The translations under genes and the position numbers were made by a program. Below are positions 1 through 8,983 of a stretch of DNA of 43,020 bases, piece after piece. The notes below the pieces were generated by a model. It saw only the letters and a program-made list of their open reading frames with translations, did no database searches and had not been told where the DNA came from. How positions within the stretch are numbered: the stretch's first letter is position 1; each line of letters begins with the position of its first letter. Origin of the DNA: GCA-020356105 sp041602815 (GTDB lineage: Bacteria > Pseudomonadota > Alphaproteobacteria > UBA8366 > JADFVY01); assembly GCA_041602815.1 (NCBI GenBank), contig JBFIFO010000010.1, positions 1-43,020 on the forward strand, written 5' to 3'.

Positions 1-1
1 C

Positions 2-1537
<1,536 letters not shown>

Positions 1538-1597
1538 GGAGGGCAGTCGGCAATGGAGCAGCTTTGAAAATTGCTGACCAACACGCTGCCTTAAACA

Positions 1598-2182
1598 CTA
1601 CTTACTTGCGATATTGAGCCGAATGCATGGATAGCCTTTTTCCCACGGATCGTAAGATATGAGCAAATAAGCCCTCGTGATCAGCGAAGTAGCGGGAAAA
1701 ACATGCTTAGCCAGACTCTGGCGGATAGTGGCTATTTCTAGCCATGGCTCGTCCGTGTGAATTAGATGCACATACTCGGAGTACGGCAGGTCCTTGACTG
1801 TGGCCGGGGTGTCCTTCTTTTTCAAGATTTCGCCCAATGTCGGAATTAGATCAGACCTCCAGTCTTTCGCATCGTATGCCTGAATCGCACGTGCGGCCGC
1901 CACGGAAGACGGATCAACAAGTTCCGTGATTTCGATTCCTACCCGGCCACCGTCGGCAGTTTCAGCCTCGCAATCCGGTGGATCCTTTTCGGGACCGCGA
2001 TGGCGTGCATTAGAAAAGAACACCTGACCCGCGCTATTCAGTGCGTCCTGAAATTCCACGAAGACCCCTGCTTCCGCAATTGAACGATCTGTCTCCCAAG
2101 AGAAGTGGCCTGCGTGCGGACGCTGGTTCGCCGCAGCAAGTTCTGCGAGCTTTTCCCATTTGTTTCGCGGTCGATCAGCCAT
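1598..2182 (-). CDS. Hypothetical protein, possible PD-(D/E)XK nuclease-fold orphan
   Basis: I do not recognise a named family. The 194-residue product has no signal peptide or membrane segment. Its centre reads PPDCEAETADGGRVGIEITEL: an acidic strand-turn, a Gly-Gly turn, then a strand with E-x-T-E. That is the layout of the active-site core in PD-(D/E)XK nuclease-like proteins (D, then E-x-T/K), so a nuclease fold is possible but is only inference from a short motif. The rest is charged, with a conserved-looking YSEYVHLIHTDEPW segment. Base composition is clearly lower in GC than the neighbours and codons are less biased, which suggests acquisition by transfer. The start ATG follows no strong Shine-Dalgarno. 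It stands alone between a convergent mutase gene and a repeat-bearing upstream region, with no methylase or toxin partner visible. Confidence 0.75.
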   Translation of the reverse strand: MADRPRNKWEKLAELAAANQRPHAGHFSWETDRSIAEAGVFVEFQDALNSAGQVFFSNARHRGPEKDPPDCEAETADGGRVGIEITELVDPSSVAAARAIQAYDAKDWRSDLIPTLGEILKKKDTPATVKDLPYSEYVHLIHTDEPWLEIATIRQSLAKHVFPATSLITRAYLLISYDPWEKGYPCIRLNIASK

Positions 2183-2500
2183 GTGCCATGTTCTTAGATT
2201 GTCATAAGTCCAGTGACTGCAACTACGTGACCAATTCCGGTGACCGCAATTCCGGTGACAGTATACTTATTTCCCCATCTAACAGATCTAACTGATTGAA
2301 TTAAAATACTATTCCCGAAACTCCTTGGCCGCGGATCCGCTCGAGGGTCCGCTGCGGCCATCGACATCCCGTGATCACAATATTCCTCCCTGTGCCAATT
2401 GCCACTGCGCTGCGCCGCGGCCCGTGTCATGTACGCCAAAAGGCTAACGCAGGTCGACCCATTTTGGGTACGGCGCCGGCGTCGGCAGGTGGAGACAGTC
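2183..2500. other. Gene-poor interval with repeats and lower GC
   Basis: About 320 bp with no convincing gene. It starts with GTGAC-containing repeats (2213-2259), continues through an AT-rich stretch (about 2260-2320), contains a 10-bp palindrome GCGGATCCGC near 2332, and ends in ordinary GC-rich sequence. It must hold the promoter of the minus-strand orphan gene and probably that of the small ORF at 2501. Short antisense ORFs here look like chance. Confidence 0.6.
2205..2270. repeat. Imperfect direct repeats around GTGAC, possible transposon relic or operator
   Basis: GTGAC occurs at 2213, 2227, 2240 and 2255, with 13-15 bp between starts. The last two copies are extended to AATTCCGGTGAC, and the array ends in AGTATACTTATT. 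From memory, AATTCCGGTGACAGTATACT resembles a conserved flank seen beside IS200-like (Y1, REP-associated) transposase genes, but no transposase is encoded nearby. The array sits 31-78 bp upstream of the start codon of the minus-strand orphan gene, so a regulatory role is also possible. Confidence 0.5.
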
Positions 2501-2671
2501 ATGACAACGCAGGACGAGAAATATCGCAAATATGTGGAAATCGGCGAGACCATCGGGTTGTTCGCAAAATCGCTCGTGGCGGCGCTGGCGGCGGTCGTAC
2601 GGTCAGTGATCGAATGGGCCGAGCGCTACTGGCAGGCGCGCAGCCGCGACCCGCAGCACTGGCCGCACTGA
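2501..2671 (+). CDS. Small hypothetical protein, 56 residues
   Basis: Begins MTTQDEKYRKYVEIG and contains one moderately hydrophobic helix (about residues 18-33, IGLFAKSLVAALAAVV) followed by an aromatic, basic tail. I prefer the ATG at 2501 because GGTGGAGA lies just upstream. The same frame is open further 5', but that extension is Arg-rich and looks non-coding. The helix could be amphipathic or a short membrane anchor. No family recognised. It could be a chance ORF, although the codon use and ribosome-binding site are reasonable. Confidence 0.45.
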   Translation: MTTQDEKYRKYVEIGETIGLFAKSLVAALAAVVRSVIEWAERYWQARSRDPQHWPH

Positions 2672-2813
2672 CCAACGGCGGCCGGCCTTTCCACTGCCGC
2701 CGGTGAGCCGCCCCTTACCCTGGATATTTCCGCAAGCGGAGAAGGGCTAGACGACCGCGCCCCAGCCAGCATCGCAGAAGTTGCGGTACGCCGGCGGGCG
2801 CTGGCCGGTGCGT

Positions 2814-2843
2814 CTGGACCTGTTGGTCAATACCTGTTATAAT
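2814..2843 (+). promoter_or_regulatory. Extended -10 promoter for the outer-membrane protein gene
   Basis: A perfect TATAAT at 2838-2843 is preceded by TGT (an extended -10 element). A TGGACC box at 2815-2820, 17 bp upstream, matches four of six bases of TTGACA. Predicted transcription starts near 2850, leaving a leader of about 110 nt before the start codon at 2961. Confidence 0.55.
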
Positions 2844-2960
2844 AGCAAAAATAATATGAATAGTTCGCAAAAGTAGCAGCCGCGGGCGGGTACGCCGGGA
2901 CTGCAGTTCGGGCGCGTGAGCAGGACGCCGGCGGCCGCTCGAACACAAGGAGATACAGGG

Positions 2961-3857
2961 ATGACCAAGAAACTGCCACTCGGGGCCCTCGCGGCCTTCG
3001 GGGCGATGTTCCTGCCCGGTTTCGCGTCGGCACAGTCGATCGACATCGAGGTCCTGTTGTGGGAGCCGACGGGCCAGGATGCCGTGCTCGGATCGCAGGC
3101 CACGACGGCGCCCTTCGCTAACGACGTCCTCGATTTCGGCAATGAGGTCGGGTTCGGAATCAGCGTGGCCGACGGCAACTGGCGCGTGAAGTACCGCGAC
3201 ATAGGCTTCGAGGAGGATTTCGGGGCGACCCACGCCCTCGCCGACAACTTCGTCGCATCACTCGATCATCCGGCCAACAGTCACGGCGTCTATACCTCGG
3301 TCAGCGCAGTCAGCAACATCGATCTGCGTATCCTGGATGCCGACTTGCTGATTCCGATCAATACCGCGTCGAGCACCCGGCTGACGGCCTTCACCGGGTT
3401 GCGCTATGTCGATTACGAGACCTCGCTGACGGCCAACTACGACGCCGGCACCCAGATCGTGACCCGGACCGCGGACAACAGCCTGTTCGGGCTGCGGGTC
3501 GGGCTGGAAGCCGAACATACGCTGTTCGTCGACAACTTCTATCTCGGTGCCCACGGCGCGATCTCGATTCTGATGGGCGAAAGCGGGTTCTCGCAGACGG
3601 AAAGCCTCTCCGGATTTCAGCGCAACCTCGACCTGGATGCGACGGTCCCGGTCATCGAGGCGGGCGTGCGGCTCAACTACGACCTGCAGCTCGCCCCGGT
3701 CCATCTGAGCTTTTGGGCGGGTTACGAAATGATTCGCTTCGGTGACATCGTGATCGCCCAGATGTTCGTGGACGACGTCAACAGCGCGAGCCAGATCGGG
3801 GACGGGGTGTCGGCGGGCTTCCGCGGCATGACGGCCGGCGTCGTGATCAGTTTCTGA
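2961..3857 (+). CDS. Outer-membrane beta-barrel protein
   Basis: 298 residues. A cleavable signal peptide (MTKKLPLGALAAFGAMFLPGFASA, cut before QS) is followed by alternating hydrophobic/polar strands typical of an outer-membrane barrel, and the chain ends in Phe (VVISF), the usual barrel-assembly signal. The pattern of strands (IDIEVLLWEP, WRVKYRDIGFEEDF, LTAFTGLRYVDYET, VHLSFWAGYEMIRFGD) resembles Lpg1974-type pore-forming proteins, but that subfamily call is tentative. The start at 2961 is chosen because AAGGAGA lies 7 bases upstream and the signal peptide then starts correctly. An upstream in-frame Met at 2916 would bury it. The gene stands alone with a good extended -10 promoter and probably forms a porin or small channel. 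Confidence 0.8.
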   Translation: MTKKLPLGALAAFGAMFLPGFASAQSIDIEVLLWEPTGQDAVLGSQATTAPFANDVLDFGNEVGFGISVADGNWRVKYRDIGFEEDFGATHALADNFVASLDHPANSHGVYTSVSAVSNIDLRILDADLLIPINTASSTRLTAFTGLRYVDYETSLTANYDAGTQIVTRTADNSLFGLRVGLEAEHTLFVDNFYLGAHGAISILMGESGFSQTESLSGFQRNLDLDATVPVIEAGVRLNYDLQLAPVHLSFWAGYEMIRFGDIVIAQMFVDDVNSASQIGDGVSAGFRGMTAGVVISF

Positions 3858-3900
3858 GCTGCGGCATCTGCACGGTGGCCGCCGCCCGCCGTCTCCCAGT

Positions 3901-4542
3901 TCACCTGTCCGGCAGGCGGGTCGCGGTCAGCCTGACGACCTGCACCTCGTCGGTCAGCGAGACGATCCCGATATAGAGATCGAACCCGTCGCGGTGCCAG
4001 TGCTGTTGGACCTGGGGGACGTGATGCGGCCCGGCCCGGCGCACGTCGGGCCAAGGCCCCGCCCCGTCCGGCGGGCCGTAGGTTGCTGTCAGCACCGTGC
4101 GGACCCGGTTGAAGCGGGCGACGAGTTCCTCGTTGTAGGCGGCGAAGCATTCCTTCGTCATCGGGCCCTGCCCGGCGGCACAGGGGATCTGCCACTGCAT
4201 CGTCTCGACCTGGACCGACCGGATGTCGTTTCCGCCGTTGCGGCGGAGCACGATCGTGGCGGTGCCGAAGAACTCGTGCGCGACGTCCCCGGCGCTCTCC
4301 ACGAACACATCCGGCATCGGCTCGCCGTCGGGCCCGTTCGGCACGCCGGCCCACACCGATGCGCCCGGATACAGGGTCGCGAGCTTGCCCCGCGGCATGT
4401 GCCACGACAGCGGCTCGAAGATCTCGGGCAGGTCCTCGATGCCGTCGCGGGCACCGGCCGGAGCTGTCGCGACGGCCAGCCACAGTGCCGCAAGGCCGAT
4501 GACAAGCGGCCGCATGATCGGGATATTCGGCGTCTTCGCCAT
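3901..4542 (-). CDS. Hypothetical exported protein
   Basis: 213 residues from the ATG at 4542, which has GGAGAA about ten bases upstream. A second candidate Met, nine residues on, begins the hydrophobic core. The N-terminus (MRPLVIGLAALWLAVATAPAGARDG) is a signal peptide with an Ala-x-Ala cleavage site, so the product is periplasmic or secreted. The mature part contains two Cys (IPCAAGQGPMTKECF) that could form a disulfide. No recognised domain. It converges on the outer-membrane barrel gene and is divergent from the next small exported-protein gene. A longer frame reaching 4647 exists but lacks a ribosome-binding site. Confidence 0.7.
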   Translation of the reverse strand: MAKTPNIPIMRPLVIGLAALWLAVATAPAGARDGIEDLPEIFEPLSWHMPRGKLATLYPGASVWAGVPNGPDGEPMPDVFVESAGDVAHEFFGTATIVLRRNGGNDIRSVQVETMQWQIPCAAGQGPMTKECFAAYNEELVARFNRVRTVLTATYGPPDGAGPWPDVRRAGPHHVPQVQQHWHRDGFDLYIGIVSLTDEVQVVRLTATRLPDR

Positions 4543-4789
4543 GAACGCGGTTCTCCGGGGCGCGGGCCGGCTTTGTGACGGCTTCTTCCGGCACTGTGGG
4601 GGCGTGTCCGCCGCCGGCCGGTCTGCCGGCGGTTTAAACACAGCCATCGTTAACGAATGCCTAAGGCGGCCCGCGGCGGCCGGTTTGAGATGTCACTGTC
4701 CGGCGCCCCGTCGCCCGTTATGGGTTTGTTAAAGCATGTCGGCGCGTAATCCGGCGGCCGGGTCCTGTTCCGGCGAATCGGAAACCGCC

Positions 4790-5206
4790 ATGTCGCGCAG
4801 CAGAGCCGTCAAGATCGCCGTCGTCGTCGCTGTGACCCTGGCGCTCGGCTATTCATGCGTGCGCGACAAGACAAGCAACGACGAGGTCGCCGCCGTGGCG
4901 CGAGAGGGCGAAACATACCGCATCACGCTCACCGGCACCCGCTACCTGATGGTGCACGACCCGGTCTCGCTGTTGCGTCGCCCGACATACTCGGCGACCA
5001 AGGTGCTGACGGTGCCGCGCCTTACCGGCACCGTCGACGGCGCCGAGATCCCGGTACAACAGGGCTACTACAAGCTGCTCGGCAGCATCGTCTTCGACGG
5101 CGATCGCATGACCGTCGATCTCTATTACGACGACACCGACGATCGCGTCCGTCACCCGCTGTCATGGAACGGCGCCTACACGCTGCGATTCGGGGACGAG
5201 GGCTAG
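4790..5206 (+). CDS. Hypothetical small exported or lipoprotein-like protein
   Basis: 138 residues from the ATG at 4790. An alternative in-frame ATG at 4736 would add a polar 18-residue extension. The N-terminus (SRSRAVKIAVVVAVTLALGYSC) is basic then hydrophobic and ends in a Cys. The lipobox is imperfect (GYSC), so lipid attachment is uncertain and a simple membrane anchor is possible. The remainder is beta-rich with a DRMTVDLYYDDTDDRVRHPLSWNG segment suggestive of a small beta-sandwich. Function unknown. Its ribosome-binding site is weak. Another lipoprotein gene follows in the same direction 122 bp downstream. Confidence 0.65.
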   Translation: MSRSRAVKIAVVVAVTLALGYSCVRDKTSNDEVAAVAREGETYRITLTGTRYLMVHDPVSLLRRPTYSATKVLTVPRLTGTVDGAEIPVQQGYYKLLGSIVFDGDRMTVDLYYDDTDDRVRHPLSWNGAYTLRFGDEG

Positions 5207-5328
5207 CGGCGTTCCCGAATCGTCTTCCCGTGCCGTTGCCGCTGCGGCCCACTCGACTTGCGGTCGGTTCTGTGCGACGGTTCTGCTACCGAAAGAATTG
5301 CAGGGGCAGACTGCCCGGGAGGTGCAGA

Positions 5329-5916
5329 ATGAAAGCCAACGGAGGATCGGTCCCGTGGTCGCTATGCTGGTCGGTGATTTTGGCGCTGCCGCTGGCCGCT
5401 TGCATTACAACGCAGAAAGAGCCCGCGGAGACCGGTAAGGCCGTCGCTATGCTGGAGGCGCGCAACACGGCGATGGCGGAGCTGGCACAACAGACCCGCG
5501 TGGTGACGACGCGGCTCGAACGGCTGGAGAAGAGCGAGAAGGACGCGGTCATCGCATTGCTGACCCTGTCCAATGCGGTCGCCGCCTATGAACGGGCGGG
5601 GGCATTGAAGATCGAGGAACCGCTACGCAGCTACTACGGGGAACTGGGGCGGCTGTCCACGGGCTACCGGGCGCCGGGCAAGTTCCAGTCCATGATCCTC
5701 GCCTGTTTCGATGAATCCGTTTCCTGCGCCACTGCGCAGCAGCGTTGTCGCAACGAAGGGCGCAGTGACACCGATTGCGACAGGGATCCGGGCGTCATCG
5801 AGGCCTGCGGCGCCGAGGCCGCCTGCATCTTCGATGCGGTCCGCGACCTGGAGCGGGTGATCCCGGATATCCTGGGCGGGCGCGATCCCTGGCCGCCGCA
5901 GCCGTTTCCGTTCTAG
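5329..5916 (+). CDS. Hypothetical lipoprotein with coiled-coil segment
   Basis: 195 residues. A clear lipoprotein signal (VILALPLAACI, lipobox LAAC) implies attachment to the periplasmic face of a membrane. Residues about 40-100 are helical with heptad-like spacing (MLEARNTAMAELAQQTRVVTTRLERLEKSEKD). The C-terminal half has six Cys (ACFDESVSCATAQQRC, DTDC, EACGAEAAC), suggesting a disulfide-stabilised small domain. GGGAGGTG upstream gives a strong start at 5329. The same frame is open far upstream, but that part is an off-frame reading of the previous gene. No known family recognised. Confidence 0.72.
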   Translation: MKANGGSVPWSLCWSVILALPLAACITTQKEPAETGKAVAMLEARNTAMAELAQQTRVVTTRLERLEKSEKDAVIALLTLSNAVAAYERAGALKIEEPLRSYYGELGRLSTGYRAPGKFQSMILACFDESVSCATAQQRCRNEGRSDTDCDRDPGVIEACGAEAACIFDAVRDLERVIPDILGGRDPWPPQPFPF

Positions 5917-6087
5917 CCGCCCCGCCCCGCTACGGTGCCATCTGTCCGGTCGCCAGCAGCCACAGCGGGGCAGCAGTCACTGGCTCCGCCGCGTAGCGGC
6001 AGAAGCCGGCCGCCATCCCGGCGCCTCGGGCGCGACGACCAGAATCCGCCCTCCCTGCGGCCTTGGCAAGTCGGACCGTCTCCGGCG

Positions 6088-6351
6088 TCAGTAGATCCGG
6101 GTCCGACGCGCCGGCGCCGTCGTCGACTTCGGCTTTGGCTTTGGCTTTGGCTTCGCGGCCGATTTCGCGGCGGCGGCCGCCTCTGCTTCCTGCTTGTCGG
6201 CGGCCTCCTTGGCGAGGCGCAGCGTGCGTAGCTTTGCCGTGCGTTTCGCCACCTCCTGCCGCGCCTTCTCCACCTCCGTCAGGGCCCGCTTGGCCTTCTT
6301 CTGTGCGGCGGCGAACCTTGCCTCGGCCATCGATGTTACTGATCTCGCCAT
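6088..6351 (-). CDS. Small coiled-coil protein with Lys-Pro repeat tail
   Basis: About 87 residues from the ATG at 6351, which has AGAGG nine bases upstream. Starts three codons further 5' (6360) or at 6330 are also possible. The chain is an Ala/Lys/Glu-rich helix (MAEARFAAAQKKAKRALTEVEKARQEVAKRTAKLRTLRLAKEAADKQEAEAAAAAK) followed by four Lys-Pro pairs and a basic end. It looks like a small cytoplasmic coiled-coil or nucleic-acid-associated protein. The Lys-Pro run is encoded by a 6-bp DNA repeat that could change length by slippage. No named family. Confidence 0.55.
   Translation of the reverse strand: MARSVTSMAEARFAAAQKKAKRALTEVEKARQEVAKRTAKLRTLRLAKEAADKQEAEAAAAAKSAAKPKPKPKPKSTTAPARRTRIY
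6131..6154. repeat. 6-bp microsatellite (GGCTTT)n
   Basis: Four tandem copies of a GGCTTT unit inside the small coiled-coil gene encode its Lys-Pro run on the minus strand. Because the unit is a multiple of three, copy-number change would lengthen or shorten the tail without a frameshift. Confidence 0.8.
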
Positions 6352-6568
6352 GTCGGTCATCCTCTGCGTTGGTTGTGGGTATCGTCGGCGCACGGGTCGG
6401 TCCCGGAGGCGCGGGCGCCGCCGCGTGCACGCTGGCGCGCAGGGTCGGCGGCGACACGGCGCATGGCGCCGTCGGTCGTATCGTCGGTCGTTCCCGCTAT
6501 CACCGCGGGGATGGCCAGGGCGTGGCGGCCGCCCCGCGGGGTGTCCCCAGGGCGGCGGCTTGCGCGGG

Positions 6569-6778
6569 TCAGTCGATGATGGACAGGTTTGCGGCGGAGG
6601 TCTTGCCGTTCTGTCCGGTCTGAAGCTCGTACGACACCTTCTGCCCTTCGCGAAGCGACGTCAGTCCGGCGCGCTCGACCTCGGAAATGTGGACGAAAGC
6701 ATCCTTCGAGCCGTCCTCCGGCTCGATGAATCCGAAGCCTTTGGCCGGGTTGAACCATTTTACCGTACCAGTCGTCAT
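6569..6778 (-). CDS. Cold-shock domain protein (CspA family)
   Basis: 69 residues, the normal size for this family: a single OB-fold that binds single-stranded RNA/DNA and melts RNA secondary structure. The RNA-binding motifs are intact: RNP1 as KGFGFI (residues 13-18) and RNP2 as FVHI (about 28-31), preceded by the family opening TGTVKWFNPAKG. AGAGGGA stands just upstream of the ATG. An intergenic region of about 400 bp lies between it and the divergent dodecin-like gene, giving room for the long structured leader often found in cold-shock genes, but I could not identify its elements. Assignment is secure. Whether it responds to cold, growth phase or stress cannot be read from the sequence. 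Confidence 0.95.
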   Translation of the reverse strand: MTTGTVKWFNPAKGFGFIEPEDGSKDAFVHISEVERAGLTSLREGQKVSYELQTGQNGKTSAANLSIID

Positions 6779-7182
6779 GATCGTTCCCTCTAACAGGAGT
6801 GTTGTTTCTGCGCCTCGGCACCATGTCGCGGCGCGGGCCGTCTCACGCTCACATTGTCAGGGGATAACCAAACGGCCGGCACGTCGGCAGTTCGGGTAGC
6901 ACAAAACGAATGCAACACGTATGCAAGATATATGGGAAAACCCGCGGGAAGGCAATGGCGGCTGCGGCCGGCTCCGCGCGCCCGATTTCGGTCGGTTTCG
7001 ATTCCCGCAAGGCGTATGATGGGTGCGCCGGTTCGCGGCGGCGGCCGGGCACGCCGGACAGGGACCGGTTGCGGATCTTCTCGCTGCGGCGCAAGCCGCG
7101 CCGATAACGCTCGGCCCGACCGGCAACGGCGCCGCCTGCACGCGCGGCGCAACCCACCGATCCGCGACAGGGAGAATTGACT
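6779..7182. other. Intergenic region between divergent csp and dodecin-like genes
   Basis: About 400 bp with no convincing gene. The part from 6850 to 6940 is AT-richer than the rest (ACAAAACGAATGCAACACG and nearby) and is the likely site of the csp promoter. The remainder is GC-rich. The many short ORFs covering it on both strands are mutually overlapping and Arg-rich, as expected for non-coding high-GC sequence. A long csp 5' leader is plausible. Confidence 0.5.
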
Positions 7183-7398
7183 ATGCCAGAGAGCGTCTAC
7201 AAGATCATCGAACTCGTCGGCACCAGCACGGAGTCATGGGAGAAGGCGGCCCTGGCCGCGGTCACCCGGGCCAGCAAGACGCTGCGCGACATCCGCATCG
7301 CCGAGGTCACGGATCTCGACATGCATATGCAGGACGGCAAGGTGCAGGCGTACCGGGCCAAGGTGAAGCTGTCGTTCAAATTCGAAGACGAGGGCTGA
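7183..7398 (+). CDS. Dodecin-like protein lacking the flavin-stacking Trp
   Basis: 71 residues, the usual size of dodecins, which form hollow dodecamers that bind flavins or CoA. The opening SVYKIIELVGTSTESWEKAA and the closing VKLSFKFE strand are typical. In flavin-binding dodecins, a Trp in the strand before the conserved E-V (as in LDWFEV) stacks on the isoalloxazine ring. Here the equivalent position is Ile39 (DIRIAEV), so the classical flavin sandwich cannot form. The gene therefore belongs to a Trp-less dodecin group whose ligand is uncertain. GGGAGA lies seven bases before the ATG at 7183. A TTG six bases earlier is less likely. It is a single gene, divergent from the cold-shock gene. 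Confidence 0.88.
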   Translation: MPESVYKIIELVGTSTESWEKAALAAVTRASKTLRDIRIAEVTDLDMHMQDGKVQAYRAKVKLSFKFEDEG

Positions 7399-7452
7399 CG
7401 CCGAGGCGCAGGGTTCCGACCTGCACCCGCATGACGGCGGCCGGCGCAGCGT

Positions 7453-8142
7453 TCACGGGCCCCCGCCGGCCGGCGGCCGCTTTCCGCCATAGCTCATGCG
7501 CTCGGGGCCAACGGCGCCGCCGGAGATGACGAAGGTCATTGCCTCGTCCATCGTCCAGTCGGTCGCCGTGATGCGGGAGACCGGCACGATCTCAAGGTAC
7601 CCGGAGGTGGGGTTCGGCGTGGTCGGCACGTAGACGGCGGCCAGCTTGTCGCCGGTGTCGCTGTCGGTCATCGTGCGGGTCACGAACCCGACGGTCTTCA
7701 TCTCCGGCGACGGGAAGTCGATCAGCACGACGCGCCGGGTGCCGCCCGGCTGCTCGCGCAGGATGTCGACTAGCTGCTTGGTCGAGCCGTAGACCTTCTT
7801 GACGAACGGGATCTTCGCCATCAGCTCGTCGAACGCCCCGAGGATCCGCCGGCCCAGCACCCAGGTGGCGAGCCAGCCGAGCGTGAACAGCAGGACCGCC
7901 ATGAAAACGACGGCAAGGCCGGTGTGGAACCAGGGCGAGGTCAGCCAGAGCGCGACCTCGCCGCTGTAGGGCCGCGCGATGGCGGCGAGCGCCAGCGCGG
8001 CCGGCTCGCCGAGGTCCGACAGCAGCCGGAACAGGACGTTGAGGATCAGCCAGGTGACCCAGATCGGGATAAAGGTGAACAGGCCGGCGATGATGTTGCG
8101 CCGCACCCAGCCGAGCCGCCTCCGGGGCCGTCGTTTCGCCAT
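7453..8142 (-). CDS. DUF502 family membrane protein
   Basis: 229 residues. Two membrane segments (IIAGLFTFIPIWVTWLILNVLF, about residues 17-38, and GLAVVFMAVLLFTLGWLATWVLG, about 75-97) are followed by the conserved soluble region of this family: IPFVKKVYGSTKQLVDIL, VVLIDFPSPEMKTVGFVT and VYVPTTPNPTSGYLEIVP. The biochemical role of the family is not known. It is an inner-membrane protein found widely in proteobacteria. AAGGAG six bases before the ATG at 8142 fixes the start, although the frame remains open far upstream. It is divergent from a universal stress protein gene and converges on the dodecin-like gene. Confidence 0.88.
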   Translation of the reverse strand: MAKRRPRRRLGWVRRNIIAGLFTFIPIWVTWLILNVLFRLLSDLGEPAALALAAIARPYSGEVALWLTSPWFHTGLAVVFMAVLLFTLGWLATWVLGRRILGAFDELMAKIPFVKKVYGSTKQLVDILREQPGGTRRVVLIDFPSPEMKTVGFVTRTMTDSDTGDKLAAVYVPTTPNPTSGYLEIVPVSRITATDWTMDEAMTFVISGGAVGPERMSYGGKRPPAGGGP

Positions 8143-8364
8143 GATCGCTCCTTCCGTTCGGGCCGGGGCCGCGAGACCGGCCCGGCGCGAGTATAGGGCA
8201 ATTCGCCGTGGTGTGGATGCGCGCTGGCGCAGCCGGCGAAACCCCCGTCCGCCGCTGGCATTGTCGGCGCTGCGGGCGCATAATATCGGGTCCCGCCGAT
8301 CGCCCGCCCGTCCAGCCCGCGCCGGGCGACCGCATCGACCCCGCCACCGGCCGGAGCTGCCGCC

Positions 8365-8802
8365 ATGCCCGAGATCAAGACCATCCTCGTTCCCATCGAC
8401 ATCGCTCAGATCGAACCCGCCGAAGCGGCCCTGGTGCTGGCCCGTGACGCGGCCAAGGCCTATGGCGCCCGGCTCGTGCTGCTGAACGTGCTGGAACAGG
8501 TGCCCGGCTACGTCGCCTCGCAGCTGCCAAAGAGCTTTCACGACGATGCGCTGGTCGACGCCAGGAAGCGCCTCGAAGAGGTCGCCGGCCGGCACGGGCT
8601 CGCCGGCAGCGCCGAGATCATCGTTCGCGACGGTCATCCGTCGACTGAAATCCTCGAATACGCACGTCAGGTGGCCGCGAATCTGATCGTCATCGCCTCG
8701 CACGACCCCGGGATCGCCGACTACTTCCTCGGCTCGGTCGCCGCCCGTGTCGTCCGCCACGCCCATTGCTCGGTGCTGGTGGTGCGCCCGACCGCCGGCT
8801 GA
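8365..8802 (+). CDS. Universal stress protein (UspA family)
   Basis: 145 residues, a single Usp domain. It begins IKTILVPIDIAQIE, the first strand with its nucleotide-contacting Asp, and ends GIADYFLGSVAARVVRHAHCSVLVVR, the characteristic LGSVA-x-VVRHA-x-CSVLVV. The ATP-loop pattern G-x2-G-x9-G-S is partly lost: the first Gly is Ala (IASHDPGIADYFLGS), so nucleotide binding may be weakened. This is common in the family. It is expected in the cytoplasm during stress or growth arrest. GGAG lies near the ATG. It is a single gene, divergent from the DUF502 gene. Confidence 0.92.
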   Translation: MPEIKTILVPIDIAQIEPAEAALVLARDAAKAYGARLVLLNVLEQVPGYVASQLPKSFHDDALVDARKRLEEVAGRHGLAGSAEIIVRDGHPSTEILEYARQVAANLIVIASHDPGIADYFLGSVAARVVRHAHCSVLVVRPTAG

Positions 8803-8926
8803 CGCCGGCGCGACGCACGTCGATATCCCCCGGGGTGGGGCCGGATCGCTGCATCCAGCCGGCCGGCCGCGAGGGGCCGTCGATGGATTCGGCCGGGCGG
8901 TCGTGTTATCGTTGCCGCCACGGAAC

Positions 8927-8958
8927 CATAATCGTCAACGAGTCCCGTAACATACGGG
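8927..8958 (+). promoter_or_regulatory. -10 box and palindrome upstream of the exported-protein gene
   Basis: CATAAT at 8927-8932 is a plausible -10 box, though I see no good -35 box. A perfect inverted repeat, CCCGTA-ACA-TACGGG, occupies 8944-8958, just downstream of the predicted start site near 8939. The position and symmetry fit a repressor operator or a small hairpin in the leader. Confidence 0.4.
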
Positions 8959-8983
8959 ATCGCCAAGAGAGGGGAGAGCGAAC

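Noticed and set aside
2916..2960. Upstream start for the outer-membrane barrel gene
   Set aside because: It would place a polar stretch before the signal peptide, and the AAGGAGA site is correctly spaced for the ATG at 2961.
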